Source: G963678095 sp963678095
GTDB taxonomy: Bacteria > Bacillota > Negativicutes > Selenomonadales > Selenomonadaceae
Reading direction: 5' to 3'
DNA: 64,000 nt
Assembly: GCA_963678095.2 (NCBI GenBank)
Contig: OY782746.1
Span: forward strand, 1,240,001-1,304,000
This document shows positions 62,895 to 64,000 of the stretch, piece after piece (position 1 is the first letter of the stretch; each line of letters starts with the position of its first letter). Position numbers and translations under genes: made by a program. The notes beneath the pieces are model-generated. The model searched no databases, was not told the DNA's origin, and worked only from the letters and a program-made list of their open reading frames with translations.

Positions 62895-63602
62895 ATGATT
62901 CGACAAATGATAAAAATTGACCAGGAAAAATGTAACGGCTGCGGGCTCTGCGCCGCTGCCTGCCATGAATCTGCCATTGAAATTCAAAACGGAAAAGCAA
63001 TTGTCGTTCGCGATGATTTCTGTGATGGACTCGGAGACTGTCTGCCAGTCTGTCCGACCGGCGCGATTACCTTTGAAATGCGTGAGGCTGCCGCTTATGA
63101 CAAAGAAGCTGTCGACAAGCGTCTGCAGGCAAAAACAGCTGGTACGCCGCATCAGACAGGCGGCTGCCCCGGCATGATGGCGCGCCAGCTCGAACGCAGC
63201 TCCACTGCTGATATTCCAGCTGCCATACCGGCCAGCTCACAATTGCGCCAGTGGCCAGTTCAGATTAAGCTGATGCCGGTAACCGCACCGTACTATCAGC
63301 AGGCTCATCTGCTAATAGCCGCAGACTGCGCCGCCTATGCCTATGCGGCCTTTCATCAGGAATTCATTAAAAACCGCATTGCCATCATCGGCTGTCCCAA
63401 ACTCGACAATATCGACTACACAGAAAAAATTGCAGCGATCATTGAAAACAATGACATCAAGAGTGTAACGATAGTGCGCATGGAAGTTCCCTGCTGCGCA
63501 GGCCTGGCCCACGCAGCCGTGGCGGCCCTGAAGCAAAGTGGCAAATTCCTTCCCTGGAACATCGTCACCATCGGCGTTGACGGTAATATTATAAATGACT
63601 AA
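62895..63602 (+). CDS. Two-cluster [4Fe-4S] ferredoxin-like protein with C-terminal domain
   Basis: A 235-residue protein. The N-terminal ferredoxin domain (about 1-65) has CNGCGLCAAACH and CDGLGDCLPVCP, enough ligands for two [4Fe-4S] clusters. The C-terminal part (about 115-235) has scattered Cys (ADCAAY, GCPKLD, EVPCCAG) and is not a domain I can name; such proteins occur in anaerobes beside small cupins. ATG 62895 is preferred because GGGTGA precedes it; ATG 62883 sits directly against AAGG. Likely redox or NO/oxidant response, from context only. Confidence 0.85.
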   Translation: MIRQMIKIDQEKCNGCGLCAAACHESAIEIQNGKAIVVRDDFCDGLGDCLPVCPTGAITFEMREAAAYDKEAVDKRLQAKTAGTPHQTGGCPGMMARQLERSSTADIPAAIPASSQLRQWPVQIKLMPVTAPYYQQAHLLIAADCAAYAYAAFHQEFIKNRIAIIGCPKLDNIDYTEKIAAIIENNDIKSVTIVRMEVPCCAGLAHAAVAALKQSGKFLPWNIVTIGVDGNIIND

Positions 63603-63619
63603 GAAATGAGGTGTTCTCC

Positions 63620-63952
63620 ATGTCCTTTATCAAAAACTTTTCCCCGGAAACCGTATTGCATCTGGCCAGTGAAATCCAGGCGGCCCCCGGGCAGATCGTC
63701 AGCAAGACGCTGGCACAAAACAAAGCCCTCACCCTGACGCTGTTCGCATTTGCCAAAGGAGAAGAAATCAGCACCCATTCATCCGCTGGCGACGCAATGG
63801 TGAATGTCCTGTCCGGTAAAGGAAAATTCACAATCGATGGCAAAGCCTATCTGGTCGAAGCCGGTGAATCCCTTGTCATGCCGGCAGAAAAACCGCACGC
63901 GGTTTACGCCGAAGAAGATTTTAAAATGCTACTGATCGTAGTCCTGCCATAA
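63620..63952 (+). CDS. Small cupin protein
   Basis: A 110-residue single cupin: GEEISTHSSAGDAMVNVLSG (motif 1, with one His and no HxH pair) and PAEKPHAVYA (motif 2, His kept). The reduced metal ligands suggest weak or different metal binding. It follows the ferredoxin gene after 17 bp behind GAGGTG and is in the same operon. Confidence 0.85.
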   Translation: MSFIKNFSPETVLHLASEIQAAPGQIVSKTLAQNKALTLTLFAFAKGEEISTHSSAGDAMVNVLSGKGKFTIDGKAYLVEAGESLVMPAEKPHAVYAEEDFKMLLIVVLP

Positions 63953-63971
63953 ATCAGCCTGCATGAGGAAA

Positions 63972-64000
63972 CCGGGCACCAGCCAAAAGCTGGTGCCCGG
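63972..64000 (+). terminator. Terminator of ferredoxin/cupin operon (cut by window end)
   Basis: Perfect 12-bp stem CCGGGCACCAGC/GCTGGTGCCCGG with CAAAA loop; any T-run is beyond the window. Confidence 0.75.

Noticed and set aside
1..64000. CRISPR arrays, tRNA/rRNA genes, insertion sequences, prophage
   Set aside because: No regularly spaced repeats, no tRNA-like cloverleaf with CCA end, and no transposase, integrase or capsid-type protein seen on either strand.

Overview
The window looks like a chromosomal segment of an anaerobic Firmicute, most likely a diderm Negativicute (Sporomusa/Selenomonas/Veillonella side). This is inferred from four things. Ribosome binding sites are strong AGGAGG types and promoters are clear TTGACA-17-TATAAT types. 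Base composition is moderate, with AT-rich intergenic DNA. Anaerobe genes are present (rubrerythrin, clostridial-type 2[4Fe-4S] ferredoxin protein, iron-dependent alcohol dehydrogenase). Envelope genes suggest an outer membrane (ArnT-like and GtrB/ArnC-like glycosyltransferases, a secreted protein with a BamE-like tail). I saw no rRNA, tRNA, insertion sequence, prophage or CRISPR array.

Layout. 1-1.7 kb: end of a fructose-type PTS operon. 1.8-7.7 kb: reverse-strand operon of an iron alcohol dehydrogenase and two GGDEF-EAL proteins. 7.9-8.3 kb: dtd. 8.4-17.7 kb: an autoinducer-2 (AI-2) uptake locus, lsrACDBF divergent from lsrR-lsrK-cupin, with lsrG absent. 17.7-20.5 kb: small zinc-type protein, YeiH exporter with divergent LysR regulator, ArsR regulator. 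20.6-28.6 kb: PAS/GGDEF sensor, tandem Cys-rich small proteins, a Zn/Cd/Pb efflux ATPase with CadC-type repressor, and a hemerythrin-GGDEF protein. 28.6-32.4 kb: envelope genes. 32.7-46 kb: chemoreceptors, a hybrid-kinase/HD-GYP/GGDEF-hemerythrin operon, and a SulP transporter behind a leader with its own terminator. 46-48.2 kb: thioesterase, orphan dhaL, and a roughly 580-nt structured non-coding RNA resembling OLE RNA. 48.2-54.7 kb: radical SAM, pyridoxamine kinase, ftsW, trmB, an AcoR-like regulator and a DeoR regulator. 55-59.7 kb: sucrose operon. 59.7-64 kb: rubrerythrin, ilvBN, and a ferredoxin/cupin operon.

How it fits together. Seven proteins that make or break cyclic di-GMP (five different architectures), a hybrid histidine kinase and two chemoreceptors make this a signalling-rich region. 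Two cyclic di-GMP synthases carry C-terminal hemerythrin domains, suggesting oxygen or redox input. The AI-2 genes add a cell-density input. Several regulatory sites can be read directly: a 48-bp CadC-type operator, a 41-bp palindrome at the DeoR promoter, tandem PerR-like boxes at rubrerythrin, LacI-type operators at the sucrose operon, and a palindrome at the lsrR promoter. The most unusual items are the large RNA at 47.62-48.20 kb, the attenuator-like sulP leader, the lsr locus with a cupin in place of lsrG, and the reversed-order soluble chemoreceptor.
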